From positions 8,189,760-8,253,759 of the forward strand of contig CM022674.1 of NCBI GenBank assembly GCA_012295275.1: a DNA stretch of 64,000 bases. Direction: 5' to 3'. The notes beneath the pieces were generated by a model. It made no database searches. It had not been told where the DNA came from and saw nothing but the letters and a program-made list of their open reading frames with translations. This stretch comes from Chrysomallon squamiferum. Taxonomy: Eukaryota; Mollusca; Gastropoda; Neomphalida; Peltospiridae. Below, in pieces: positions 12,253 to 46,960 of the stretch. The position numbers were made by a program, and so were the translations under genes. The stretch's first letter is position 1. Each line of letters opens with the position of its first letter.

Positions 12253-15240
12253 CACATACTTTTAGTCTGCTTAAACCTACAGTGATTAGTATACTTTAAT
12301 AAAATATTGTAAGTATATATATATAAACTTACAAATGTTTAATTAAAGTGTACTAGTTATGATAGGTTTAAACAGAAAATATATTTAGTATTTTGCCAAA
12401 TACTGGAACGTAAAATCCTTTTCTTATAACTCTTGAATGAGGTTGTAAACATCTAAACACATTTCACTATAGTAACTTAAATTAATTCATTAAAAATACA
12501 GTCGTTGATCAACCGACTACAATAAAATATGAATAAACGCCTAAATTACTGTTTTTATGAAGCCTGGTAAGTACTTTCTGCTAACAGACAAAGAATAAAC
12601 TAGCGGATATCTTCTCTCGTTACTTACAAGGACCATAAACACTCCCTAAATCTGTTGTCTAAAACAGTTTAATGTGAGCAGTTAAAAATGAACGTTTCTT
12701 CCATATAGCATATTGGTGTACATTATAGTTTGTTTACAGCGTTTTCGTTTCAAAATATTTATTATTATTATTATTATTATTAATGTCGTATTTGTTCAAG
12801 AAGATATACTGACAATTTTGAGCTGTTCTACTGCTGTTCAGTTCTCCAGTGTTCACGGATCAGGGTAGGGGCTAACAACAGTAAATATTGTCTTGAGAAT
12901 ACGTAAAGTTTGAGACACCAAGAACAGCACTAAATAATCGCTTTTTCGATATTAATATTAATCTAGGAAGTAACTGAGTCATCTGAACACCTTGACAAAC
13001 GAAAACAAAATTATAGTCGATAAAAACTCTTTGCTACTCAAATATCAGACGTTTGACGACTTAATGCTGGTGTCGTTCACGATTGCGTACTGCAGAACGT
13101 TGTCCGGTTTATGATAAGACAAAAGGAAGCTGGTTGTGATTAACATGTCACAGAGCGAATTCTAGACGCTTCGTTTTGACAGACTTACAGCATACAGATG
13201 TCAGTGAATAAAACATCAACTGAAATGAAAAGCATATCAGTTATCTGTGAATCAAAAATATCAAAGCGTATTTCAGACTACGTCGTTTCCTAATAGTCAT
13301 CATCATCGTAATCGTCATTATTATTATTATTAATATAACATATAGATGTCACTGTAGAAAACTATAAAAGAGAAAACATGATATTTCTGTTGATGTGTAA
13401 ATCAGTCCCTGTTATCAAATCGGAAATTAAGTGTCTATCCAGGATTATTAGCCCAGGTTTAGATCTGGAGTTGTGAATCCAGCTGTTCTTAAATTCACGT
13501 CATATCCTAAACTCACCTACTCAGGTTCAACCTATCAATAAAGAAATATTTCATAAACTGCAACCATTACAACCCTCAAAATAGGTTACAGTGACAGAAA
13601 AATAAAAAATAAACTTTGCGTGTATAAATAACAGAACTAGCATCGTCGTTTCTGGCACAATACACATTAACACGTAAATCAAAACATAAAATTATTTCTT
13701 CAACAACAACATCGCTTTACTAAACAAATCAAAACATTTTACACTATCTTTAATCACCAAAATGACGTTATTATGTAACTGAAATCAGACGAAATTATCG
13801 TAGTGTTAATGTGAAAAATAACTCATTCGACTGCTAACAGAAGACTGGCAATACAGCTTTATCAATAAAAAGTAATTAATAACTTACAGCTGTGACTTTT
13901 CAAAGTGCGTCTATGACGCATTTTGTAACCTAGGAAGTAAATAAATAAATGTGACAGGGAAAAAGAAAAGAGATTTAAGAGATATTAGTTGGTTTATTTT
14001 TTTATTATTTTTTTTATTGAGATTCTCTAAAGGACTAGGATTTCTCAACATTATTAACTTCACGTCACCAGTTCTATGCATAAATGTTTATTGAATCCTT
14101 TTGCAAGGCTTAAATCCAGCTTTCTTAAGACACACACGCATGCACGATAATTTTCAAAAAACGTTCTGAATACAGATTTTTCTATTCAGTAGACTGATGA
14201 AAATTGCCAGTTATTTGTTAATACCTCTATAAGTCGTGTGTACAGGATAACTGTATTGCATTTCTCAACTTTGAAACCTTGAAAATCACTACCATTTAGG
14301 CAACACTGGATTTGTAATAAGTATTTCTTTCTATACAGACAAGTATTGATAAAAATAATTATTCGTGTTTTCAGATATAAATGTTGCCTTTCGTGGAATA
14401 GACAGTTTCTAACTTATGCATCATAAAGTTTACGCAACACCAGTCAAAACCTAATTTACAGTCATTTATTCATTTAATGAGGCCCAGCTGAATGTATTCT
14501 CTTTATCGAGTAAAATATGTAACTGATGATTTTAAAAGTGTTTGCAGTCTTACTGTGTATATATATTCTTCGAAAAGCCAGACACTTTCGACCAGAGATC
14601 AGACTTGCAAATCTTCAAAAGTGTATAAACTTGCCTCCCAGACGAATTAGAAATAAAAATGTTGATGAAAAAGAGACCACAGTTGACTCACGAAGATCTA
14701 GAATATTTAGTGTATACTGACTGTGAGATGACGAATGTAGAACACTAGTCTCCCAGACAACAGCCCCTCCATAAATAAAAAGAAAAAATTACAACCACTT
14801 TATTAAACCATACATAAAAACTACATATCTTATCAAAATAAGCATGACAAAGGTTTAATTTTCAGTTTAATGTGTTTGTTTGATCGACATGTAATAACAG
14901 TCACAACTAAGATGACGAATGTAGTTTGAAGAGAGAACTTACATCAAAGAATACAAGGTGAGAAATGAGATAACGTACTTGTGTACATTCTGGGAATTTC
15001 GACGGTTTGAAAACTGAATGTAATTTTCGAAAATAATATCATGATTTTGATAATTAGGTGTCAGAGGAAGAATATATTTTCTAAGCTGGAGAGTGTATGC
15101 AATAGTTTGTTTTTATTGTTATATAATCTGGTGTTTTTTTCACTGGTGGGTTTTTGTCAGACTGTGCAGTTTTCGACTGGGAATTGAGTCAGTCTCCCGG
15201 TCATGAAGTCTTACTACCAGTGGTAGCAGTGCCGAAAGCT
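11646..15240. other. Intergenic, no gene seen
   Basis: AT-rich sequence with short (TTA)n near 12762-12782 and 13317-13332, and (TA)n near 12213-12250. Open frames of about 60-70 codons have no recognisable family and no supporting splice structure. Confidence 0.45.
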
Positions 15241-15560
15241 ATGACAATTTAATGAAGTTGTAGTAGTTGTTGTTGTTCTTATTATGATGATAGTAGCAGT
15301 AGTAATATTAATAGTAATAGCAGAAGTAGTTGTTGTAGTGGGAGCAGTAATCAGTTAATAGAAGTAAAAATAATAGAAGTAGCAGTAGAAGTAGGAGTAG
15401 AAGTAGTAGCGGAAGTAGTAGTAGTAGTATTGATGGTAGTGTTGGTGGTTATCTGTATTAGTAATGATAGTCGCAGATAGCGTAGCAGTGAGAGAAGTAA
15501 TCATAGTCGTATTAATAGTTTAGCAGTAAACGTAGCAGAACAGAAACAGTAGTAGTAGTT
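15241..15560. repeat. GTA/AGT-rich triplet region
   Basis: Interrupted runs of TAG/AGT/GTT triplets (GTAGTAGTTGTTG, AGTAGAAGTAGTAGC and similar) cover about 300 bp. They are impure, consistent with an old trinucleotide array. Confidence 0.8.
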
Positions 15561-15899
15561 GTTACAGTTAAATTAGAGTAGCAACAATAGCAATCACTGT
15601 AATAGTTTTTGTTGTGATGTCGTAACAGTAATTATAGATGACATATTGCTGGACTTCAAATCTTCGTGACTAATTTCTTCTAGAAATATGTGTATCAACC
15701 AAAGCACTACTATTGCCCTAAAGGAATAAATAACTACTCGTGCTGCTGTCAGTTCTAATTTCAGTTGTAAAATATTTATCAACCGAAGAACTCTTTTGTC
15801 CTAAAGGTATAAACACTACTTTTATTATTGTCATTCCTTAATCTGACTCTGTGAAGAAGAAGAAAAAATAATAATCTGACTTTTCCACACTTAAAAGTA

Positions 15900-16330
15900 G
15901 CGAATTACAACAACTGAAGATGGGTTTTTTCGAGTGCTGTGCTGAATAAAATCTAATTATGGGATTTCTGATGTCACCCGTCGGATAAAAGTGTGGAGAG
16001 AGAAAATTGTCCCCAGCTTTACGTGGTGGAAATAAAGTGCTGCCGATGCAAGGATATCTCAGTAATAACTTGTCTTCAGATTATACCACAGGCGCTACAC
16101 AATCCAGATGCATAGGAAAGGTGTAAAGATGAAACCATAAATTATTACAGTTTCTCATTTTTGCCAATGTTCCGTGAACAATTTCCCCTGACATTATCTC
16201 CTGTCAGACTCAAAATTGATTATCGGTTGTTATGATTATTACTGGAATATCTTTTCCTAATGAGACAGTTTTTAGCTGAACGAGGTGAACTTGAAATGCA
16301 TACATGAATAGCGACAGTTAATGCTGTTGC
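15900..16330. promoter_or_regulatory. Complex-sequence island, possible conserved non-coding element
   Basis: About 430 bp of mixed-composition sequence without simple repeats, set between triplet arrays. It contains no sustained reading frame. I flag it only for its contrast with the repeat-rich surroundings. No conservation data are available to me. Confidence 0.2.
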
Positions 16331-16379
16331 TGCTGATTTATTTAGTTTTTCCTTCTTCCGCTTCTCATTATTACCAATC

Positions 16380-16518
16380 ATCGTAGTTATTGTTGTTGTT
16401 GGTGCTGTTGTTATTGTTCTTATTATTATTCTGTGTTTATATTTTCGCTTATCGGAAGAATGTGTTTTTATAAAACGTTATTGTTGTTGATGTTGTTATT
16501 ATCATCATCATCATCATC

Positions 16519-16553
<35 letters not shown>

Positions 16554-17129
16554 TTGTGTTTTTGTTTATTTTAGAATTCCCTGAAGCGAAGTTTCTCAGT
16601 TATTGAAACTATATCGTGAAGTGGACAAATTAAACTTTTATTTTTTTGACATTACAAATGTTTTATCTTTGAGGAATCCTGATCTTTTCCCAGATACTGG
16701 ATCCGTCCCAGAAGTAAATTCTTACATTACTCTGTAATCTACCTTTATTTTACACACCTCAGCATATTCTTCATGCCTTAAATGGCTTTTTCCTTTGTTT
16801 GAAACTGCTCCTCCGAAAGCAGTTAACTTCCAGTACCACCCCTCTGAACACGTGTAAATGTCACTGATGTCTCTTTTTTCTGAAGCTTTTAAACGTTCCT
16901 GGATCGATCTCGCTGGTTTGCAGTTTGGTTTAAAGATATTTTATGTCAGTTTTACTAATGTGTGATGCTGGTCTACGCTTATAATCAACAACAAACAACA
17001 ACAACAATACCAAAAACAACATCAGCAATAATAACAGTGATAATAATAATGATGTTGTTAGTAATAATGATAATGATGATGATGATGATGATGGTGATCA
17101 TAGTAATAAAGTATTAAGTTCAATTTTTA

Positions 17130-17201
<72 letters not shown>

Positions 17202-17230
17202 ATTTATAGTTATTGTTATTGTTATTGTTA

Positions 17231-17262
<32 letters not shown>

Positions 17263-17265
17263 TTT
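16380..17265. repeat. Series of TTG/TTA/GAT triplet arrays
   Basis: GTTGTTG runs at about 16390-16415, ATCATC near 16500-16518, (TTA)n to 16552, AAC/AAT at 16985-17050, GATGATGAT at 17070-17092, then (ATT)n at 17132-17170, (TTG)n at 17170-17200, TTATTG repeats to 17236 and (ATT)n to 17262. Complex sequence lies between about 16570 and 16980. Confidence 0.9.
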
Positions 17266-18589
17266 TTTGTATTTGTGCCAGTAGAAATTTTGCTAATTTT
17301 AAAAAAATTATTAAACAGTTCGTTATTTGTAATTTGATATTAAAAACAGAATCCAGTGTTTTACAATTTACATAATTCTGTTTTATTTTCCTTTTTATTA
17401 TTATTATTTTTTTTTTTTTATGCATAATACATTACTACTAACATCATTTCTAATTTAGCAACAATTATTTATAACTTTTACAAATATCTGCCTCCCTTAT
17501 TTACTATTTGTTGATTACTTTTTAATTTAATTCATTATTATTTATTTTTCATTTTACATACATATATTTTATTTTATGGTACGCCCAGTCGTCTAGTTAA
17601 TCATTTTCATAGTGCTTTGGGAAAATCCACACTAACGAGTTTTATCTCATAACACAGAAAATGGAATTAATTGTACATTCAACAAGGTGAAACAGACAAG
17701 AAAAAAAAAAAAAAAAAAAAAAAAATCGAAGCCAAAAATAAATACACTTGTAAATGTGTGTAAAACTCTTCACCATCTTCCCACGGGCGACAGCAGAAAG
17801 CTGAGAATTCTGGGAAATCGTGCAAGTGCGGGTTTAACTTTGTAATCATCCTTCTAACACAAATCCTGGATAAGATGAAACACGCGGGAAAGTCACAAGC
17901 TCAAAACACTGGTTACTGAGGTTAAATACAAGGAAGAAATATTTATAACAAAAGTTTCTAAATCATATTTCACAGTTATAAAGAAACAAACAAAAAAAAG
18001 TTTTAATAATTAAAAAAATATAAATAACTAAATAAATAAGTAAATAAAAACCTCTACAACAATTAAAATAAAGCTATTATAAAAAGGAAAAAGAAAATAC
18101 CTCATAATTAGACTATAAATAAATAAACAAACAAAGACATACACACACAGACACACAGACACACAACTGTACATCGACTGTGCACTCTTCAGACCCGACA
18201 GTTAATGCGAGAGATGAAAATTTAAGAAGCTCTGTCTTTTCTTTTTCACGCGAGGTGAGCGCGTTAAAATCTTGTAATCAAAAAAACAACAAAAAAAAAC
18301 AACAAAACAGTGCTAATATATTCTCTTTTTTTTTTCCTTTCAGTTAAACTAATTTCGTAATGGTGGCGCTTATTCTGTGAGTGAAAACATGCATCTTTTT
18401 TTAAATATCGTGTTCTTCCTCCGTAGTTACGAAAAAACGAATATATTTACGATTAAGCGTAAGTCGACGCTATAACAACAGCTGTAATGTATCACAGACT
18501 TAAAGAGCGAATCTTGCGGAATAACGATAAATGTACAGTGTCATAAAGGACGAGACTTATCTAGCTAATTGATTTACTTCCTATTATCT
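17266..18589. other. Intergenic, no gene seen
   Basis: AT-rich, with T runs near 17406-17419, a run of about 27 A at 17700-17726, and AAC/AAAT-rich sequence. No gene recognised. Confidence 0.5.
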
Positions 18590-18810
18590 TCTCCTTTTGT
18601 TTCTCCCTGGCGTGCGAGACGACAGTCACTTAGCTCAGTTTCAGTCTCAAATAACCACGTGTCGCACTAACACATATGTCTTTGATGTGCGCGGGGCAAA
18701 GTCCTATTGATTTGTTGTCACCGGGTCATCGCTCTCGATTTATGCAAACCAATATCTGACAGCCAACCGGTATTACAGATTTATGGATTAACGCATTTTT
18801 GACAGTTACT
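18590..18810. promoter_or_regulatory. Complex island with factor-like motifs, possible regulatory element
   Basis: GC-richer sequence without repeats. It contains CTTTGATGT (TCF/LEF-like, about 18680), GGGGCAAAGTCC (18693-18704, HNF4-like CAAAGTCC core), ATGCAAA (octamer-like, about 18743) and CACGTG (about 18657). Motif matches of this length arise by chance, so the call rests on clustering and sequence complexity. Confidence 0.2.
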
Positions 18811-19250
18811 TTAACAAGAAATGATGTAAATTATTTTCACAATTTCTTCCACGTTTCCAGTTTGCAGTGAAACGACGGACTGACTTGTGTTGTTGTATTT
18901 CTGGAACGTGTAATGACTCCAGTTTAAAGCTGTCAGTGTACGTCACAGTAAAACATTCATGAAGACTACTTAGTGAAGTGGGGCTGCATTCCAGATTTAT
19001 CGGTTTGAGCAGGCAAATTACCAATTTATGACTACAAAAATAAAGACAACGATCAAATGTAAGCGTTTTATTCAGAGTTTAGGATTCTAGGTAAATTAAC
19101 GTAAATTATCTGTGTCAGTGTGATTAGGTAGTCGTTTAGAGATTGCAGAATGAGGAAAATGGACATGGATGACTCAAAACCTAATTCCGTCCAATATTAC
19201 GTCACAAAATAGCTGAATGTGTCACTATATATGAATCCCTTCAGCATTGG

Positions 19251-19311
<61 letters not shown>

Positions 19312-19320
19312 AGCATTGGC

Positions 19321-19350
<30 letters not shown>
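19251..19350. repeat. (CT)n microsatellite in two duplicated blocks
   Basis: Two CT runs (about 19252-19309 and 19321-19349) are separated by TTCAGCATTGGC. The same CTTCAGCATTGGC precedes the first run, so the array with its left flank was duplicated. Confidence 0.95.
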
Positions 19351-19352
<2 letters not shown>

Positions 19353-20947
19353 ATATATATGTAACAGTATAAAACATATAACAACAGCAACAACAAAAAC
19401 ATAGTTATTCTGGCATCTTCTTTTAAAACTTCGTAAATCTGGGCAAAGTTCGACACGACTCCTCATCAAAAAACCCTCAAGAAAAAAACACAAAAACAGT
19501 GTTGAAACCAGCATGCTTATGTTAAAACCAGTGTTAGCATTACCTTTATTTACAGCGAGATAAGCAGAATCCACTGGCGTATTTCAATCATCTTGTGTGG
19601 TGTGTAGCTTCTTCTTATGGGGTCTTTAGAGACGTAAATATATACATAACAGACGCAAAGGTGATTATTAACACAATTTGTGGAAGAGAAGAAATATCTG
19701 TCTGTTTGGGCAAACGATTTCGGCGGATGAAGTTAGACATGAATCACATCTGTTTGGAATCAATTGCTCATAACATAAACATGAGTTCATAAACTGCGAC
19801 AGAATGCTGAAGACTGGCGGTCAGTGAGGTAATTAGTGTGAGACAAGTAATGCACGTGGCCTGAGCAACAAGGGGACGCCACTGAGCACTTTATATTTTT
19901 GAGCTGATTTTATGGTAAAATTATTTGAAAGATGGGTGTCAGTATTTTTGGACGGGGCCCAATCTGAGTGCTTGCCACAGACTCTATTTTCCGTAGATAC
20001 GCCCCCGATCATGTGTGCCATCATCCAGTGTCATTTAGTTGCATCGAAACAGACCAGACGTATAAACTAATGCTTTCACATTACCGACCAAAATTCTCCA
20101 GACAAAAGCCTTTATTTCGTTTCAGCAACTTAAGTCGTCAATCAAAACGTGGAAAGAGTTTAACAGCATCACTTGCCTGGTGTCAGCTATCAAATCGCCT
20201 GGGTTTTCGCTTAACCGATAAAAACATCAACGTATATAAAAAATAAGAAGCAATTATTGAATTAGCGGCAATGCTAGTTGTCTGGTGTTAGTCTGTGATA
20301 ATTGTAACAGCTTCCCCGCGATTCCCGAGTCGCCACAGCAGTTGTAAAGACTGAAACGCGAACCGTATCCCGACTTAGATTTATATCTGAGACGGACATA
20401 AACACATCTCAATAATAAATTATCTGGGGACTATCACATTACACAGTCAGTGATGCAACATATCTGGAGCATTATTAAAAGTTGTGTAGTCTATAAATTA
20501 GAACGGGTTTGATGCGGCACGGAATAAGTGAGCGATTTACAAAAGAATGTAATTATTGGGATTTTTTTTCTTTTACTTTGTTTTGTGTGAATCGTTCCAT
20601 ACATTAAAGATGATTCGTAATATATGTATGTATGTATATATGTATGTTTGTATAATTTCACACACTTTTCATGAACTGTATACGCTAAAGATACAGAAAA
20701 AGTTAATATATGTGCATAACACAGTTCAGATGAATCATTTGGGAGTTTTACTGACAATTTCAGTACATTATCACACATAAATTAACACATCATTTCACAT
20801 CTGCATAACTGTGTCACGAGGATAAATAAATCAGTTACTCATCTTTGTTCAAATATTACAAACACAATTTTTATTTTTATTTTCCCCTCCCCGCTCCCGT
20901 ATCAAAAACTGACTTTGTAACAAGCAGATCAGCAGTTTTAGCTATTT
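19351..20947. other. Intergenic, partly complex sequence, no gene called
   Basis: The stretch 19800-20420 is more GC-rich and free of simple repeats. A 92-codon frame on plus at 19968-20246 has no recognisable domain. A short GTATGTAT run lies at 20622-20650. Confidence 0.4.
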
Positions 20948-21883
20948 GGTTAGTGCAGGTTCTCAAAGGGCGTGCCCGGAGACATGCTTAGGTGTGCCCC
21001 ACGATCTAGGTAGATATTTGTGATGATAAAAAACTGATTTAAAGTACATTACATCCACACTGCAGCATTAACATGTTCTTTACGGCAGATCGTATTTGGC
21101 TGAGATATTTCAGCACATCAATATTTTGAATACTTGCATGCAAGGAAATGAAGAAAATATTTTGACGTCTATTGATAAAATGAAAGCATTTCAGAAAAAA
21201 ACTACTTATCTGGAATAGAAGAGCTTCTGAACGTAATTTCGAAATGTTTCATTTGACAATTAAAACTTGCATAAATGATATCTTTCCCTTAATACTTGAA
21301 TATCTGACAAATTTGGAAGATATATTAAATTATTATTAATATTAAATTCGAAATCCATTCATAGAAATTTCAGATGATGCTAGTTTAACATTAACCGAAG
21401 AAGAAGAGCTAGCAGTTGTATCCACCGATGGTGTATTGAAGATTAAATATAAGGAATATAGTCTTGAAATGTTTTGGATTTCAATCAGAGAAGAAACCCA
21501 GTCAATATCCAAAAAAAAGCTTTAGCCATTTTACTTCAATTTTCAACAGATGAATATTTATGCGAATTAGGATGTTCCTCTCTCACCAACATCAAGTGCG
21601 AAAAAAGAACAAATCTTCAGTCTATTGACGAGGAAATGAGAGATTGCTTATCATACATACACCCCAACATTGAAGAAATTGCCAAGACACGTCAGGCTCA
21701 TACTTCTCATCAGCACAAAATAGATAACGAATAAAGGTGTAAACCCTTCTTTCAGTTATTTTTGTATTTTTTTACATTTTGCATTTATATTTCTTAGCAT
21801 TTTGTGTGTAGTGTGCCCGCAAATTTGTGTAAGGTTTCAAGTATGCCCTGACTTCAGAAAGTTTGAGAACCACTGGGTTATTG
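20948..21883 (+). mobile_element. Decayed hAT transposon with 8-bp target duplication
   Basis: The left end begins CAGGTTCTCAAA at 20956. The right end finishes GTTTGAGAACCACTG at 21875, and its reverse complement (CAGTGGTTCTCAAAC) matches the left end apart from a small indel. Immediately outside are GGTTAGTG (20948-20955) and GGTTATTG (21876-21883), an 8-bp duplication with one mismatch and the length expected of hAT elements. The 920-bp interior holds the C-terminal part of a hAT transposase with frame breaks. Missing the catalytic part, it could not move by itself. Confidence 0.9.
21128..21734 (+). pseudogene. hAT transposase remnant (GTF2IRD2/ZBED5-like family)
   Basis: Three segments lie in order in different frames. 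MQGNEENILTSIDKMKAFQK (from about 21136) is typical of the middle of these proteins. DDASLTLTEEEELAVVS and EYSLEMFW lie between about 21372 and 21480. ALAILLQFSTDEYLCELGCS to about 21734 is the C-terminal hAT dimerisation block, including STDEYLCELGCSSL, which corresponds to the usual YLCE-GFSAL motif. Stops at about 21217-21230 and a frameshift at an A run near 21511-21518 break the frame. The family call comes from remembered similarity, not from a search. Confidence 0.85.
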
Positions 21884-22089
21884 TCTTTGTGCTTCTTATA
21901 CTTCTAATTTCGTGTTCTCCCATAAAGTTATTTGTTTATAATGAGCAACATTTGGCTACAGCGATCCAGCATTGTGTGGTCCTTTCTTCCAGTGAAGTGT
22001 TTTCTTTATAAAATTCAATTTATACAGATAAATAAAAACAAGCATGAATGAGTACAATAATAGCGGTAGAAGCAACAGCATCAATAGTA

Positions 22090-22165
<76 letters not shown>

Positions 22166-22305
22166 AGTAACAACAACAACAACAACAATAATGATAACAA
22201 TTAGTAATAGTAGTAGTAGTTGAGGCGGTAATAATATAAGTAGTAGTAGTAGTAGTAGTAGTGGTAGTAGCAGTAGTAGTAGTAGTAGTGGTAGTGTGTG
22301 TGTCA
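22090..22305. repeat. (AGT)n and (AAC)n triplet arrays
   Basis: A long AGT run at about 22098-22165, (AAC)n at 22168-22186, then further AGT blocks at 22206-22221, 22239-22262 and 22266-22292. Minus-strand frames read as poly-Leu or poly-Thr, an artefact of the repeat. Confidence 0.95.
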
Positions 22306-25045
22306 CTGTTAATGACATGCTGTGTTGCTTGTAATGTAATTATTTGCTTACAAGACAAAACATAAAAAGTACAAATTTAATGACTTCATTAGTTACTCTT
22401 CTGTCCCTAGAATGTACACTTTAGCTAATGGAAGACATGTCCTGGCTAATGAATGATGACATGAATGGTTGTAGAAAATCAAAACAAGTGATAAAAAGAC
22501 TGAAATGTGCAGTCAGGATTTCTCTGTATGAAAGCCAATGTAACTCAAGTTCAACTTAATATCTTTAAAAAAATCAATCAGTGAAATGGTGTGACAAAAT
22601 TTTAAATCTAAAATTTATAAAAGAAATGAAATTTGTTTGTGCTTTCTAGATGTCCTTATGAAAGTATAGAAAAAACAACGTGACACATATTTAGAGTTGT
22701 GTGCTGTTACGGCCTCGTTTCCTCACCTATCAGAGTGGTTTAGATGTACGAGTCATGGTTAATTAAACAAAGCCGTGAAACTGGCGACTCACTGCGATCG
22801 TAGAATTGAAAAGTGTGCATTTAAAGGTCACCTTTGGTCTCGATTAGAAGAGTTAGAGAATTGATTGGTGAAAAGGGGCTGAAATGAACACTTATTGCCA
22901 AACACAGCTGACTCCAGTAACAATAAATTTAAAAGGAAAAAGTGAACAGGTTGATTGCTAAATCTGCAAACTAAACGAAGGCGAAACCTTGTAAACTGAT
23001 ATATGAACTGTTCTGTGTTGTATATTTGTGTGTATGTTTATTTGTATGTGTATATGTGTGTGTGTGTGTGTGTGTTTGGGTGTGTATGTGTGTGCCATTG
23101 CTTCATAAAATAATTGTAAAAATAATATAAAAACAGTTTTTTATGTTGAATTTAGAAGATAATGGAACATTTCGTTTTCCAAGTTAAAAATCTGGAAAAT
23201 TCTATGTATTTCAGGATGTACAATATAACGTTGAACAGTTTCAGATAATAAATATCAAATCTAGTTATCATAACATATCGAAATAAAAAAAAAAACCAAT
23301 GTTTTTTTTCTTTTTCTGGTTTGTTTGCTGGCTTTTTGTTTTCTGCTTTTCTTTTTCAAAATGGCATCTGCATCAGAGTCGATAGAAATCTTTGACTATC
23401 AAATGATTTTAACCACTGGAACTGTAGTTGTGAATAAAGCAGAACATGGTTGTGAATAAAACAGAACATGGTTGTGAATAAAACAGAAAATGGTTGTATA
23501 TCACTAAATATTCCGAAGTACCTCTATTTTTAATTCGCTAGTTAACCTATTTTTTTCTGACTTTTAAACGCTTGATTTAGTTCCTTGTTTCAAGTCCTAT
23601 CAGAATAAAAACGGTTTGAATGGAAAATTAGAAGTCTTATTTTTGTGTTTATTGGACGAGTGTTACGTTGTATTGTGAGGAAAGAGGTTAATCTCAGCTA
23701 GAAGAGCATTGGGTTAATGGCTACCTCGTTATGTTTCTCCGAACGAGTTTCACGAGCGTCGTTCATTCTCTACTTTTTGCTGTCACGAGGTTAACTCTGC
23801 GATCTTTCTTCACACACAGCCTCGACCAAACAAAAGTTGGACAGTTTAGCTTTATTTGTCCATCCAACATGAACATTTCTGACACCCAAAAGTGGTAGAG
23901 AATCTTGATGCAAAAACATTGTAAGGTCTCTTGACAATTTCTGAACATCATCGAAAAGCGAAATATCCGTTCTTTAAATTAAAAAAAAAAACAAGGCTGT
24001 AGAACTGAAGTTTGAAGTACTCTACCCGAGAGAGACGTCACAGATCGTGTTTTCTACTCGGTAAGTCACTGAAACCAAGTTAGCGACTGACCAAGCCGAG
24101 TCTTAGCAAGCGCAACTTAAATTCTGTTGAATGTTTTTGTTTGTGAGGAAATTATCTTTTCATAAAATTACAATTTAAAGTGCTTAAAATATTGGTTGAA
24201 ATGATATCAGAACCGATTTGTATAAATTATTTGTGCTTCCACCCAAATTACTGAGGCATAATATTAGTTACTGTTTTAGGGTTTTTTTGTTTTCTTTCGG
24301 CCTTCAGCACGAAATCTCAGAAGTTTTGACATTTGTTTGATAAAATCCACTCCCACGTTCAAACATCTCAACAAGTCATCTTTGTTATTATATTATACCT
24401 TTAGTAGCTTTACCAGCAGTAACACTGCACCTTGATGCAGAAGTAAATTGAACCATCTAAAATATAACATTTCAGATTTTCTAATTTATTACTTATAAAT
24501 GCATTTCATCATCTAGATCTTTTCACTCTGATTACTTTGGAATAAAAAACATTTTTCTAGTACAAGTGAAGTTTTGAATTTTTAAGATTTTATTTTTATC
24601 GAGTGCAAATGAAAGATTTTACTAACATTGGCTTCACGTATCAATGTAAATAAACTTTACAGACGAATGAAAGAAATTAGACTGGAGTTTTGCAACACAA
24701 AGTTTCATGTGACATTTTATGACATGTTATGAAATAAGCTTTGACAATCTCGCTTCAGAATACGTTCTTAAAAACCATGATTTTATAAAAATGTCAATTG
24801 TGTGCAAACAACACCAAAAAATTAAATTTTAATAAATTCATGACTTTGGAACTATTTGACTTACAACTTTCAGCGTTTTTTTTATCACTGAAACCCGGAT
24901 AAAAAGATCTACAATTATAGTTAGGAAAGAACCAAAAATCAGTTTTGAGTACATAATATCTATAATTAAAACACACTTTAATAATGTAATCAGATTTTGG
25001 TTTGACGAAGGAAAAACACAAAAACCTAGAGAATTATATATATTT
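22306..25045. other. Intergenic flank downstream of GART, no gene called
   Basis: It contains a (TG)n tract near 23050-23095 and a 22-bp unit (GGTTGTGAATAAAACAGAAC) repeated three times at 23423-23495. A complex block at 22690-22920 includes AAAGGTCACCTTT. A GTAAGT donor-like site at 24061 lies in a GC-richer block on the plus strand, but no exon could be confirmed. Confidence 0.45.
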
Positions 25046-25051
25046 TTTATT
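25046..25051 (-). terminator. GART: Candidate GART polyadenylation signal
   Basis: AATAAA on the minus strand (TTTATT on plus), 46 nt past the GART stop. It would give a very short 3' UTR. Other AATAAA motifs lie further on, for example 24589-24594. The real site cannot be decided from sequence. Confidence 0.4.
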
Positions 25052-25096
25052 ATAAATGTATATAATGTATATGAGATAAAAGATGGTAAAAGTGAT

Positions 25097-46858
<21,762 letters not shown>

Positions 46859-46960
46859 GGCAGTAATAAAGGATCGGAGAGAAAATCGACTGTAAAATTG
46901 TCACGAAATGTTATCGATGAATAAATGAAGCCACTCTGTCTGTAAACAATGTATTACCAC
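46859..46960 (-). other. GART: Candidate GART 5' non-coding exon
   Basis: On the minus strand this ends TTTATTACTGCC|GTAAGT with a pyrimidine-rich stretch (TTTCTCTCCGATCC) just before. No ATG-led frame continues into the next exon, so it would be untranslated. The upstream limit is a guess. Confidence 0.45.

Noticed and set aside
19968-20246. 92-codon frame on plus
   Set aside because: No recognised domain, no splice signals in a consistent frame. It overlaps a complex block that may be non-coding.
21956-22358. Poly-Leu and poly-Thr frames on minus
   Set aside because: Translations of the (AGT)n/(AAC)n arrays.
23690-23760. tRNA-like stretch (GAAGAGCATTGGGTTAATGG)
   Set aside because: It resembles a D-arm/anticodon-arm segment, but no B box (GGTTCGANTCC) or acceptor stem follows.
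24001-24070. Possible first exon of a plus-strand gene ending at the GTAAGT at 24061
   Set aside because: Only a donor-like site and a CRE-like GACGTCAC; no matching downstream exon was found.
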